This document shows positions 34,409 through 43,121 of a stretch of 61,871 nt of DNA, one piece after another. The stretch is taken from contig CARXKP010000003.1 in assembly GCA_949096025.1 (NCBI GenBank), positions 1 to 61,871 on the forward strand, read 5' to 3'. Position 1 is the stretch's first letter. Every line of letters starts with the position of its first letter. Source of the stretch: an uncultured Eubacteriales bacterium (lineage in GTDB: Bacteria; Bacillota; Clostridia; Christensenellales; UBA1242). Under the pieces are notes generated by a model. That model ran no database searches. It was not told the origin of the DNA and saw only the letters and a list, made by a program, of their open reading frames with translations. The position numbers and the translations under genes are program-made.

Positions 34409-35436
34409 CTTTGTATCCTCCCCGAAGTATCACCGCCCATAAGAGCAAAAACTTCATCTTCATTTACGAGGTTATAATCTCCAGTAATGGTATGTTTTAA
34501 TGCACTTGCTGCGATAGCAAATTCAAGTGCTTTTTGTTTATCATTTGGATACTTTAAGAATGAATGTATCATCGCTCCGCAAAAGGAGTCACCTCCTCCG
34601 ACCCTATCTACAATAGGATTAATATCATATTCCTTAGTAAGCAAAATTTCATTTTTATCAGCATCGTACATAGATGCCCTAAGACCATTGTGAGAAGCAC
34701 TATAAGATGTTCTTGTAGTCGAGAAAATATATTTAAAATCATATTCTTTCGCGATTTGCTTTAACACCATTTTTTCTCTTTCAAGAGGAGTTTTCCCTTT
34801 AAATTGACTTTCATCAATTTTAAAACCTAGACTTTGGACTGCGGTATTTTCATTTCCGAAAAACACATCAACATATTGCATAAGAGGCTTTAATACCTTA
34901 ATCGCTTTTTCTTCTGACCAAAGTTTTTTTCTATAATTAATTTCACAAGATACAAGAACATTGTGTTTTTTAGCAGAAATAAGCGCCTGACGCATTACCT
35001 CTGCTGCTTTATCACTAATTGCTGTTGTTATTCCTATCCAATGAAACCAATCTGTGCCTTCAAAAATTTTATCAAAATCAAAGTCCTCGACATCTGCTTC
35101 TGCCATAGCAGAGCCTGCTCTATCATAAATAACTTTACTTGCACGCATTGATGCACCAATTTCAAGATAATATATTCCAAGTCTATCTCCACCGCGAGCA
35201 ACAAAATCGGTATTCACTCCATATTTTCTAAGTTCATTTATAGCACATTGTCCTATTTCGTGTGCTGGTACTTTTGATACATAAACTGCCTCATCACCAT
35301 AATTGGCAAGCGAAATTGCAACATTTGCTTCACTTCCTCCATAAAGAGAATCAAAACCACTTGCCTGAACAAATCTTTGATTGCCTGAAGTTGACAATCT
35401 CAACATAATTTCGCCCATTGTTACAATTTTTGCCAT
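34405..35436 (-). CDS. kdgK: 2-dehydro-3-deoxygluconate kinase (PfkB family)
   Basis: 343 residues. TMGEIMLRLS, GGSEANVAISLA and the C-terminal VGGGDSFCGA (anion hole and catalytic Asp) define a PfkB sugar kinase; pairing with eda points to KDG. It phosphorylates KDG to KDPG, which the adjacent aldolase cleaves. Start is 1 nt after the eda stop. Confidence 0.88.
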   Translation of the reverse strand: MAKIVTMGEIMLRLSTSGNQRFVQASGFDSLYGGSEANVAISLANYGDEAVYVSKVPAHEIGQCAINELRKYGVNTDFVARGGDRLGIYYLEIGASMRASKVIYDRAGSAMAEADVEDFDFDKIFEGTDWFHWIGITTAISDKAAEVMRQALISAKKHNVLVSCEINYRKKLWSEEKAIKVLKPLMQYVDVFFGNENTAVQSLGFKIDESQFKGKTPLEREKMVLKQIAKEYDFKYIFSTTRTSYSASHNGLRASMYDADKNEILLTKEYDINPIVDRVGGGDSFCGAMIHSFLKYPNDKQKALEFAIAASALKHTITGDYNLVNEDEVFALMGGDTSGRIQR

Positions 35437-35437
35437 A

Positions 35438-36052
35438 TTAGTTTTCTCCTTTGATTATTTTTCTAGTTTTTAAACATTTTTCTTTGATTTCTTCTGGCGT
35501 GCCCTTAACCATCCAAGAACCGCCACAGGCAAATATCTTATCAAATTCCAAAAATTCTTTTATATTTTCATCACTTACACCACCTGTTGGCATAAATCTA
35601 ACTGCAGGAAAGGCAGAACTTAATGCTTTAATTGCCTTTAGCCCTCCATAAATGGATGCAGGGAAAAACTTAAGATTAGTAAGACCAAGTTCAAGTGCCT
35701 GCATAATTTCAGTAGGAGTTGCAACACCTGGGAAATATGGAATATTATTTTTCTGGCACTCTTTTGCCACACTTTCGCTAAGCCCAGGAGAAACTATAAA
35801 TTTAGCACCCACTTCAATCGCCTGCTTGCACTGCTCTGCATTTATAACAGTTCCCGCACCAATCAGCATTTGTGGAAAATTTTTTACTGCAAGTTTTATA
35901 CATTCTCTTGCACAATCTGTTCTAAAGCAAATTTCAGCAACAGGAATATCCCCTTCATTTAGGGCATTAAGCATTGGAATTGTCTGGTCTATATTGTTAA
36001 AAACTACAACTGGAACAACTTTTATATTTTCAATCACTTCACAAGCGTTCAT
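35438..36052 (-). CDS. eda: KDPG/KHG aldolase
   Basis: 204 residues from ATG 36052, which fits the SD AAAGGAG (8-nt spacing). Motifs AEICFRTD, LIGAGTV, FIVSPG, PYFPGVATPTE and LKFFPAS (Schiff-base Lys) are those of class I KDPG aldolase. It gives pyruvate and glyceraldehyde-3-P. With kdgK it forms the lower part of uronate/pectin breakdown; the upper enzymes are not in the window. Confidence 0.92.
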   Translation of the reverse strand: MNACEVIENIKVVPVVVFNNIDQTIPMLNALNEGDIPVAEICFRTDCARECIKLAVKNFPQMLIGAGTVINAEQCKQAIEVGAKFIVSPGLSESVAKECQKNNIPYFPGVATPTEIMQALELGLTNLKFFPASIYGGLKAIKALSSAFPAVRFMPTGGVSDENIKEFLEFDKIFACGGSWMVKGTPEEIKEKCLKTRKIIKGEN

Positions 36053-36090
36053 ACATAATTCTCCTTTTGACAAAATACATTAACTATTTT

Positions 36091-36119
36091 AGTTTAGTAC
36101 AAATTAGTTTTTAAGTCAA
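36091..36119 (-). promoter_or_regulatory. Promoter of eda-kdgK
   Basis: TTGACT (36114-36119), 17-nt spacer, TAAACT (36091-36096). Confidence 0.55.
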
Positions 36120-36139
36120 AAGTTTAAAGGTAAATAAAC

Positions 36140-36169
36140 AAAAAAGGAAACAATTATGTCCCTTTTTTT
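36140..36169 (-). terminator. Terminator of spoIIR-sleB-ypeB
   Basis: AAAAAAAGG / CCTTTTTT arms with a 13-nt loop on the minus strand. Confidence 0.65.
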
Positions 36170-36176
36170 ATTTTTA

Positions 36177-37577
36177 TTACATTAACAGACTTCCGTCATC
36201 AGTATTGATTACTTTAAGTACATTTTCAAGTTCACCACTTTCAGCATTGAAATAGAAGTAGTAAGTACTTCCCTTGCTATCCGCTTCAACTTCAACGCAG
36301 ACAACCTCACGATTATAATCAAGTGGAGAAAGAACAAGTCTTTTTTGTACTATCTCAAAAGTTGAAGGCACTCTACCCACTGCGTCATCTAAAGATAAAC
36401 TTCCCTTGGATAAAGTTCTTGAAATATGATTTGTAAAATAAGTAGTCGCATCATAACCAACAATAGTTCCGCTTGTTAGATTAACTTTTACTTTTACAAG
36501 GTCTGGGTAAAGAATAATTCCATTTGATTTTGGTGCTATATTGAGATAAAAATCATTTTCAATACTATCACTCCAAACAATCTCTCCGTCCTCTATACCA
36601 TTATCGCTTGCAAACTTTAAGGCAATCTCTTTAGCATCGTCTTTTTCAACTGCACTTTCACCATTTTCGCCTACACCACTTATGGTAAGGATATGTCCAC
36701 CAATTTTTGTTACCTGTACAAACAACTTTTCACCGTCAGTATTAGTAACACGGAAATTATAAGTTTCAAATCTTCCGTTTGTTTCTCCTTCATAAGCAAT
36801 TTCCGCTCCATTTTTAAAAGTCTTTTCAAGATTATTAGAGGCCTCTTCTTTAGATACCGTTTTCCCTTGTAAGCCTTTGACTTTACTGTTTACAACTGAA
36901 TCTGAGAAAGGTCCATCATAAATCATTGAAGGATATTCAATATTGTTATTTTTAAGAGAGGTAATAGACCTTGTAAATTCGTTTGTTCCCTCATCTATAT
37001 CAAGACTTCCGTCTAAAATAGAATAACCACCGTTAAGTCTTTTTTCAAAATCATTGAGTTGTTGTTTTAAATCAAGCACGCTATAATGAATTTTTTCAAG
37101 AGTACTCATTTCACTTTCGGTTAGTTTATGACCCTCAGCCATTTTTGTAGCAAGAGTTGAGGTATATCCTGAAATTTGATTGACAAGTTTAATTGTATCT
37201 TGAATTTCACTTTGAGATAATGGAAGTTGTGAAACTGATATTTCTGCTTCACTTGCGTTTTTTGATGCTTCCAAGAGCATCTTTCTTTGATAGGTAGAAC
37301 CACTACTTGATGATAATGTTTTAGATAATTTATTTTCTAGATTGTTTACACTGTCAAGAAGGTTATAAAAGTTGTTATTATAAACATTTTCAAGATCAGT
37401 TTTATAATTCATTGAATTATGTTCACTTATTCCCAACCCTATACCAAGACCAACTGTAGAAAGAGCTAAAACTCCTGTGGTTATAGACAAAGCGATTATT
37501 GCCGCTGTCTTCTTTTTTCTTTTTTTCTTTTCACTTGCAAGTACGCTTCCCTTGCTATTTTTATTATTTTCACTCAT
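36177..37577 (-). CDS. ypeB: Germination protein YpeB
   Basis: 466 residues. Basic N-terminus, one TM segment (~27-49), a long helical region, then PepSY-type repeats (for example GGHILTISGVGENGESA, GTIVGYDATTYFTNH, ENVLKVI). YpeB is needed to place and stabilise SleB in the spore. It starts 15 nt after the sleB stop. Confidence 0.9.
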   Translation of the reverse strand: MSENNKNSKGSVLASEKKKRKKKTAAIIALSITTGVLALSTVGLGIGLGISEHNSMNYKTDLENVYNNNFYNLLDSVNNLENKLSKTLSSSSGSTYQRKMLLEASKNASEAEISVSQLPLSQSEIQDTIKLVNQISGYTSTLATKMAEGHKLTESEMSTLEKIHYSVLDLKQQLNDFEKRLNGGYSILDGSLDIDEGTNEFTRSITSLKNNNIEYPSMIYDGPFSDSVVNSKVKGLQGKTVSKEEASNNLEKTFKNGAEIAYEGETNGRFETYNFRVTNTDGEKLFVQVTKIGGHILTISGVGENGESAVEKDDAKEIALKFASDNGIEDGEIVWSDSIENDFYLNIAPKSNGIILYPDLVKVKVNLTSGTIVGYDATTYFTNHISRTLSKGSLSLDDAVGRVPSTFEIVQKRLVLSPLDYNREVVCVEVEADSKGSTYYFYFNAESGELENVLKVINTDDGSLLM

Positions 37578-37592
37578 AACTCTCTCCTTTTA

Positions 37593-38297
37593 TTACAACG
37601 CAAAAATGTGATTTCCTATTGTGACAACTGTCTGTCTTGACCAAATCCAAGAACTTGTTGCTGTTTTTGGGTTGTAATAATAAAGACAACCATAAGTTGG
37701 ATCCCAACCATTTAAAGCATCTTGAGCCGCCTTATAGGCAGAAGAATTTGGGGATAAGTTTATCTGACCATCATTAACAGCAGTAAAAGCATAAGGTTGA
37801 TAAATTACACCTGCGATAGTATTTGGAAAAGATGAACTCTTTACCCTGTTAAGTATTACCGCCGCAACAGCCACTTGTCCAGTATAAGGCTCACCGCGAG
37901 CCTCTGCGTGAACACACTTAGCAAGAAGGTGCAAATCATTTGATGATTGCGTAGTAGATGATGAACCGCTCTTTATAGTCATACCAAGAGCAGCTGCTGT
38001 CTTAGGACCGACAATACCATCAGCAGTAAGACCATTTTTCCTTTGGAAATTCTTTACTGCAGTTTTTGTTTGATTGCCATAAATACCGTCAATTGCACCT
38101 TTATAGTAACCCCATCTTTTGAGTTTTGTTTGAACTGTTTTGTTCTCTGCTGAAGTGAGTGTAGCAACAGAAATGTCTTGTTCTATTTCATCTGCTTTTT
38201 TATGTGAGGCAAGGCTTACTCCAGTCATTCCTAGCCCGACTCCTGAAATGGCAAATATAAAAACAAATGCCAAAATAATTAAAAATCTATTCTTCAC
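37593..38297 (-). CDS. sleB: Spore cortex-lytic enzyme SleB
   Basis: 234 residues. N-terminal TM/signal (~5-30), a peptidoglycan-binding domain (~52-106, GYYKGAIDGIYGNQTK) and a C-terminal Hydrolase_2 lytic transglycosylase domain (~120-234) with catalytic Glu132 in HAEARGEP. It degrades cortex muramic-lactam peptidoglycan during germination. It overlaps spoIIR by 4 nt. Confidence 0.95.
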   Translation of the reverse strand: MKNRFLIILAFVFIFAISGVGLGMTGVSLASHKKADEIEQDISVATLTSAENKTVQTKLKRWGYYKGAIDGIYGNQTKTAVKNFQRKNGLTADGIVGPKTAAALGMTIKSGSSSTTQSSNDLHLLAKCVHAEARGEPYTGQVAVAAVILNRVKSSSFPNTIAGVIYQPYAFTAVNDGQINLSPNSSAYKAAQDALNGWDPTYGCLYYYNPKTATSSWIWSRQTVVTIGNHIFAL

Positions 38298-38833
38298 AAT
38301 TTCCTCCTAGAATACACTTTTAATTTTTCCCAAATTTTAGAAATATATACAATTCTATCAGAATTTGTCGAACTAGTGAAACAGAAGGCAGGATAAACAA
38401 GGCACCACCAGTTGTCACCCTCACCACTGCCGAGTCTTAAAATAAGTGCATCATAATATCCTTCTTCAAGTGTAAGATCATCATAAGTTCTTGTAGGAAA
38501 ATACTCGTTATCAATTCCCGCTCTACTTTTATAAGAAAAGCCTTCCGCTTTTAAAATGTCATCAGCCACCTTTTCTATTAGTCTTAAATTTTGTGACATA
38601 ACTTTCTTTGCCTCTTCAAAACTATCAATATCTGCAAGCATTGGAATAAGAGCATCTACCACTCCGTCCTTGACTTTATATTTAACATTTTGGTCAACTT
38701 GAGAATTTGAGTTTGCTCTAATATGTATTCTTAAATATTCATTTTGAGTTTTTGCGCCAATGCCATTCATTGGGCAAAATATAAAAATAAGCACCATTCC
38801 TAAAACTGCAATAAAACCTAAAAAATATTTCAT
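38294..38833 (-). CDS. spoIIR: Stage II sporulation protein R
   Basis: 179 residues. N-terminal hydrophobic export segment, then EYLRIHIRANSNSQVDQ.VK and the C-terminal LGSGEGDNWWCLVYPAFCF, which are typical of SpoIIR. This forespore signal activates SpoIIGA and so sigma-E in the mother cell. Grouping with sleB-ypeB suggests forespore expression of all three; I could not fix a sigma-F or sigma-G promoter by eye. Confidence 0.93.
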   Translation of the reverse strand: MKYFLGFIAVLGMVLIFIFCPMNGIGAKTQNEYLRIHIRANSNSQVDQNVKYKVKDGVVDALIPMLADIDSFEEAKKVMSQNLRLIEKVADDILKAEGFSYKSRAGIDNEYFPTRTYDDLTLEEGYYDALILRLGSGEGDNWWCLVYPAFCFTSSTNSDRIVYISKIWEKLKVYSRRKL

Positions 38834-38883
38834 TCTTCACCTTCTATGAATATTTTTGACCATAAATTATATAAAAAATAAAA

Positions 38884-38909
38884 AAAATAGGCATTTTTTA
38901 GCCTATTTT
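38884..38909 (-). terminator. Terminator after sipL
   Basis: AAAATAGGC / GCCTATTTT arms with an 8-nt loop. Confidence 0.7.
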
Positions 38910-38948
38910 ATCATTTTTTCATATATTATTCTCTTAACTCTGTAATTT

Positions 38949-40463
38949 TTACTGCAGTCTTTGATAGAAGAGTACAAGCGGAACATTATCTTCAACAGGG
39001 AAAGCAACTTCTGGGTTTTGAGAAAGAATTTGCTCTTCCTTTACCTTTGCCTCTTTTGCGATATCCCAAAGTTGTTTGCCAGCAGGAGCAAAAATAACTT
39101 CCATTGCATAATCTTTCTTTTTATATTCTTCAAGTAAAGTTGCCTCTGAAATAACTCCTTCACTTAATGAGCGAGAATAAGAAATTGAAGCCTTTACTTT
39201 CGCATCAAAATAGATTTCTCTACCTTTCTTTACAACTACATCAACATCATTAAGAAGAGCATTAACATAAAGCACTCCGCCCTCATCTGCAACATATTTA
39301 TCTGAAATAACAAATGGAACATCTAATTGAACGCTATGCAAAGATGAATCTTCATCATTTAGGTACACAGCTGTAGTTTTTGCAATTCCCTCTACTGTAA
39401 CCTCTCCATCTTTTAAGTAAGAGTTTGTAACAGCTATTTCACTTCCACCACTAAACAAAAGTTTATCAACTCTTGGACTAGTTTCATCCAATGTTAGCGA
39501 ACCTTCAATCTTGCCTTCGGCAACTTCAAGACCACTAATTGAAGTCATACTGAATGATGATGTTGTTACATTAAGATCATTATTTGTGCTGTAAAGATCT
39601 TTAATAACACTAAGAGTTGCCTCTTCAAATGCTCTAACTACAAGTACAAGCGGAGTTTTAACAATAATCTTTCCTCCTTTTTCATCTTGTACTATTTCAG
39701 TAAGAACAGCTTCTTGTCTTACAAAACTTTCACCTTCAACAAAACTTTCTCTTGTCACCCCAGCAAGTTCAACTTCTTCTTTAAAGGTATCATTTATATA
39801 ACCACTTTCAAATTTGTCATTTTCATTAATATAAAGCACTCTTGTAATTACATCACCACTAATAGTAACAAAACCTGCTCCGGCATCAACATTTCTTACA
39901 ATAGAATGACTTTGGGTAAGAAGCACTTTTTTAATATTTTCTCTAAGGTTAATTTCACTTTCAACTGTAACTTCAGTTTTTGCCGAACCTATATACTTAA
40001 TGATTGTCATTTCATCTTTTTTAAAGCATACATCATCATCGTTGCAAGCAATTGTGTTAACATCATAATTTCCTACAACAAATCCGTCTTGCTCTAGCAC
40101 AACAGCAAGCTTAACCATATCGCCACTTACACTGTCAATATTATGGTCTATAACCTTGACACTTACAAAAGCATCTTTTCCACCTTCAATATCCTCTCCT
40201 TCAAATTTTGATGAAAAAGGACAGGTAGAGCAAACAGTGTTAATTTGACCGTCATCTGCCATAACCATAACTTTGGTGTCAATAGCACCTGAATAATTTA
40301 CAACCCCATTTAATGTTTCAACAGTTTGTACATTGCCTTCCACCGATACTGACAATATCTTTGACACATTAAATCCTGCCGAAATATTACATTCGACTGT
40401 AATATCGCCCTTTGTAAGAGGCGACTTTTTAGCCACACTAAAACTTTCTCTTTCAAATGCCAT
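38949..40463 (-). CDS. sipL: SipL-like spore coat/SpoIVA-interacting protein (SPOCS + LysM)
   Basis: 504 residues. Three SPOCS (DUF3794)-type beta domains with recurring VEGNVQTVETL, ISGDVITRVLYINE and VEGIAKTTAVYLNDE blocks, then a LysM-like C-terminus (AGKQLWDIAKEAKVKEEQIL). This is the architecture of clostridial SipL, which binds SpoIVA and anchors the coat. Divergent from veg. Confidence 0.85.
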   Translation of the reverse strand: MAFERESFSVAKKSPLTKGDITVECNISAGFNVSKILSVSVEGNVQTVETLNGVVNYSGAIDTKVMVMADDGQINTVCSTCPFSSKFEGEDIEGGKDAFVSVKVIDHNIDSVSGDMVKLAVVLEQDGFVVGNYDVNTIACNDDDVCFKKDEMTIIKYIGSAKTEVTVESEINLRENIKKVLLTQSHSIVRNVDAGAGFVTISGDVITRVLYINENDKFESGYINDTFKEEVELAGVTRESFVEGESFVRQEAVLTEIVQDEKGGKIIVKTPLVLVVRAFEEATLSVIKDLYSTNNDLNVTTSSFSMTSISGLEVAEGKIEGSLTLDETSPRVDKLLFSGGSEIAVTNSYLKDGEVTVEGIAKTTAVYLNDEDSSLHSVQLDVPFVISDKYVADEGGVLYVNALLNDVDVVVKKGREIYFDAKVKASISYSRSLSEGVISEATLLEEYKKKDYAMEVIFAPAGKQLWDIAKEAKVKEEQILSQNPEVAFPVEDNVPLVLFYQRLQ

Positions 40464-40600
40464 TTTTACCCTCCAAACATTTACACGATATATTTACGAG
40501 CCAACTTTAATAAATATTACAAAAATGTTTAAAAAGTTAAAACTTAGTCAATTATTATTTGAAGGAGTATAAATAAATATATTTTCTTTTAGGAGGGAAA

Positions 40601-40837
40601 ATGAGAAAGGCAGGAATGAGTATAAATGAAGTTAAGGAAAAAATACTTTCACTAAAAGGTAGAGAGGTTGAAATGAATATAAATCGTGGCCGCAAAAAGT
40701 TTGAATCTTTAAGTGGAATTATAAAAGATGTTTATCCAAGTGTATTTACCGTTGAAACAGGCGAAAGCAAATCAAGTGTTCAAACTTTTTCGTACTATGA
40801 TGTCCTATGCGGTAATGTAATTTTTGTTGGAGAATAA
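40601..40837 (+). CDS. veg: Veg family protein
   Basis: 78 residues. NRGRKKFESLSGIIKDVYPSVFTVE matches the Veg (DUF1021) core. Veg is a small SH3-like protein linked to biofilm control in Bacillus and expressed strongly. AGGAGGG precedes the ATG. Confidence 0.88.
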   Translation: MRKAGMSINEVKEKILSLKGREVEMNINRGRKKFESLSGIIKDVYPSVFTVETGESKSSVQTFSYYDVLCGNVIFVGE

Positions 40838-40886
40838 AGATTTTACCTAAATTTTTATCATATTTTAAAATATAACTTTTATACAA

Positions 40887-40923
40887 TCAAAAAACACTTT
40901 ATTTTTCATAAAGTGTTTTTTAT
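40887..40923. terminator. Bidirectional terminator between veg and the VirD4-like gene
   Basis: Inverted repeat AAAAAACACTTTAT / ATAAAGTGTTTTTT. Confidence 0.8.
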
Positions 40924-40932
40924 TTTTACTTA

Positions 40933-42948
40933 TTAATCGTCATAAGCATTCTTTGGCTTCATAACAATTTGATTTCTTCTATCTATATCATAGAAGATTT
41001 CTTCAATATTAAGTTGTTTTGAAAGAGCCATTGGATCTGGTTTCTTAAGTTTTTCCATACATTTTGCTTGGAAGAATGGTGTCATAACATCCATCATAAT
41101 CGCCTTTCTGAAAATCTTTGCAATAATTGTCCAACGTTCAAGTTGACGAAGTTTTTGCTTATCAAGAAGTGGCTTACGAGTTCTTTGAGTAGAAGTTGTA
41201 ATATTTTCACCGCCAGTTGCAATATCTCTATTAGTTTGACGAGATCTTGAAATTTCCTCGTGGAATACTGTAGTTTCACCGCAGGCTTCTGAGAAAGCTT
41301 GAATTGTTGATGGGTCTTCTGAACCAAGGAATACTTCCATCTGGAAGTTACCACGAATATTTTGTGCTTCATCTTGACCATATTTAATATCAAGTTGCTT
41401 ATAAGATTGTAAGATTATTTCAAAGAATATTTTTCTTGAACGAGAAACTGTAACCATTGTACCAAAGTTTGGAACGGCAGGCATATTACCAAATTCATCA
41501 AGAATAAAGTAAACTGGGCGTGGCAATGTTCCTTTACCATTCTTGTTTGCAACATCAACGAGTACCTTATAAAGCTGACTGATACAAAGTACACCAAGTG
41601 GGTGTCTTTCAGTTTTGTGGTCAGGTATTCTGATAAAGAAGGCTGTTGGCACTTCTGGAATCTTTGTAAAGTCAATATCTGTACCACTTGTAAGGAATAA
41701 GATACCTTCATCACCAAGGGTTTTACCAATAGAAGATGATAGAGTTGAAAGGAATGATCTTTGAGTTACACCACTGGCAAGACATACACCACTCATAAGT
41801 TGATATACGTTACCTCTTACCTTATCTCTTCCGTCAGCATAGGTTGTAAGAGTTTTAAGTGCGCTTTCTCTATCGCCGGCTGGGTCACGTCTCATACAAA
41901 TTTTATAAAGGTTAAAGAAATTAAATTTATCAATAGTCATTCCAAGACGAGGATCTCTTGAGTCCTCAAGCATAGCATACATAATACCAGTAATAAAGTC
42001 ACGACAACCATTTGACCAAGTAGGGTCTTTACTATTTGGGTCATCAGGAATAAGAGAAAGACCTATGTTTTTAATATCACTTTTTGCTTCATCTTCAAGT
42101 TGAATCTTTCTTGATTCAAGTTCTTGTTGAAGTAGTTCTTTTGTTGGGAATGCCTTTCCTTCAAAGCCATACCAAACATTGCCATATTCAGCACCTTGCA
42201 AAACATCTGCACCAAACCTCTTGTGTTTTGCGTCTTCTGGCTTAACATCTGTATATTTTTTAACTTCCTTAGCAAGTTCCCCTGCTCTTTGATAAGTTCT
42301 ATACGCAATTTCCATTGGGTTCCACATAGAAGAAGCATAAGGATCATTTAAGTTAAGCACTATACATTTATATCCTTCCTTTTCAAGAACAGCAGCATTA
42401 TCTGCATAAAGTTCTCCCTTAGGGTCGGTCATAACCATACTAGGTTTTTGTCCTGAGTGTGCCAAAATTCTAATAGTTGGGTTAGCAAGAAGTTGTGTTT
42501 TACCAGTACCAGTAGTACCCAAAACAAGTGCGTGTGTTTCAGGCTTCATATTAACTTCAAAATGTCCCATATTTTGTTTCATTCTAAAAACAAATCCTGT
42601 TTTTTGAAGAGAAGGGAGATTATTCCAAGTTGAATAAATAAGTTCTTTATCCCTCTTCATTTCTTCAGGTGTGATAAACTTAGAGTCAAAGTTAACTTCA
42701 GTTTCATCACCTTCAGCAGTTGTACCCACATTGCTTGCCGAACTTATTTTTCTACGACTGAAAAGTCCCATTCCAAGACCAGTCAAAGCACCAACAATGG
42801 TACATACAATAGCATAAACACCAGTAGCAGCTTCAGAGGCTTCACTTCCAGTCGCGAAAAGACCAACTGCAAAACCGATGCCGTAACCAACTAAGCCTAG
42901 TATCACCATAAAAATTAAGCCTAGTTTAATTCTTCTCCCCATTCCCAT
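40933..42948 (-). CDS. VirD4/TraG-type IV coupling ATPase
   Basis: 671 residues from ATG 42948, which has AAAGGAG at good spacing. Two N-terminal TM segments (~10-32, ~42-63), Walker A GTTGTGKT (144-151), DPKGELY (175-181) and Walker B VYFILDEFGNMP (479-490). These are the marks of a T4SS coupling protein that feeds DNA or protein to a secretion channel. There is no relaxase, VirB4 or integrase nearby. It could work with the VirB6-like protein at 6.3-8.8 kb, but this is inference. Confidence 0.88.
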   Translation of the reverse strand: MGMGRRIKLGLIFMVILGLVGYGIGFAVGLFATGSEASEAATGVYAIVCTIVGALTGLGMGLFSRRKISSASNVGTTAEGDETEVNFDSKFITPEEMKRDKELIYSTWNNLPSLQKTGFVFRMKQNMGHFEVNMKPETHALVLGTTGTGKTQLLANPTIRILAHSGQKPSMVMTDPKGELYADNAAVLEKEGYKCIVLNLNDPYASSMWNPMEIAYRTYQRAGELAKEVKKYTDVKPEDAKHKRFGADVLQGAEYGNVWYGFEGKAFPTKELLQQELESRKIQLEDEAKSDIKNIGLSLIPDDPNSKDPTWSNGCRDFITGIMYAMLEDSRDPRLGMTIDKFNFFNLYKICMRRDPAGDRESALKTLTTYADGRDKVRGNVYQLMSGVCLASGVTQRSFLSTLSSSIGKTLGDEGILFLTSGTDIDFTKIPEVPTAFFIRIPDHKTERHPLGVLCISQLYKVLVDVANKNGKGTLPRPVYFILDEFGNMPAVPNFGTMVTVSRSRKIFFEIILQSYKQLDIKYGQDEAQNIRGNFQMEVFLGSEDPSTIQAFSEACGETTVFHEEISRSRQTNRDIATGGENITTSTQRTRKPLLDKQKLRQLERWTIIAKIFRKAIMMDVMTPFFQAKCMEKLKKPDPMALSKQLNIEEIFYDIDRRNQIVMKPKNAYDD

Positions 42949-43082
42949 AATTATCTCCTTTATTTTTTTGTAGGGCAATAAAAGACGCCCTTTTACAAAT
43001 TAATCTTAGCATTTTTTAATAAGATATGTCAAATAAGTTTAAAAGTTTTTTAAATTAAAATATTATATATCTTAAATAATCA

Positions 43083-43113
43083 AAAAATCGCAAAGTTTTT
43101 GCTATGCGATTTT
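43083..43113 (-). terminator. Terminator of glmS
   Basis: AAATCGCA / TGCGATTT arms followed by T. Confidence 0.75.
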
Positions 43114-43121
43114 AATAAATT

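Noticed and set aside
40933..42948. Integrative conjugative element or conjugative plasmid
   Set aside because: No relaxase, integrase, att-like repeats or VirB4 in the window, and flanks are housekeeping genes.
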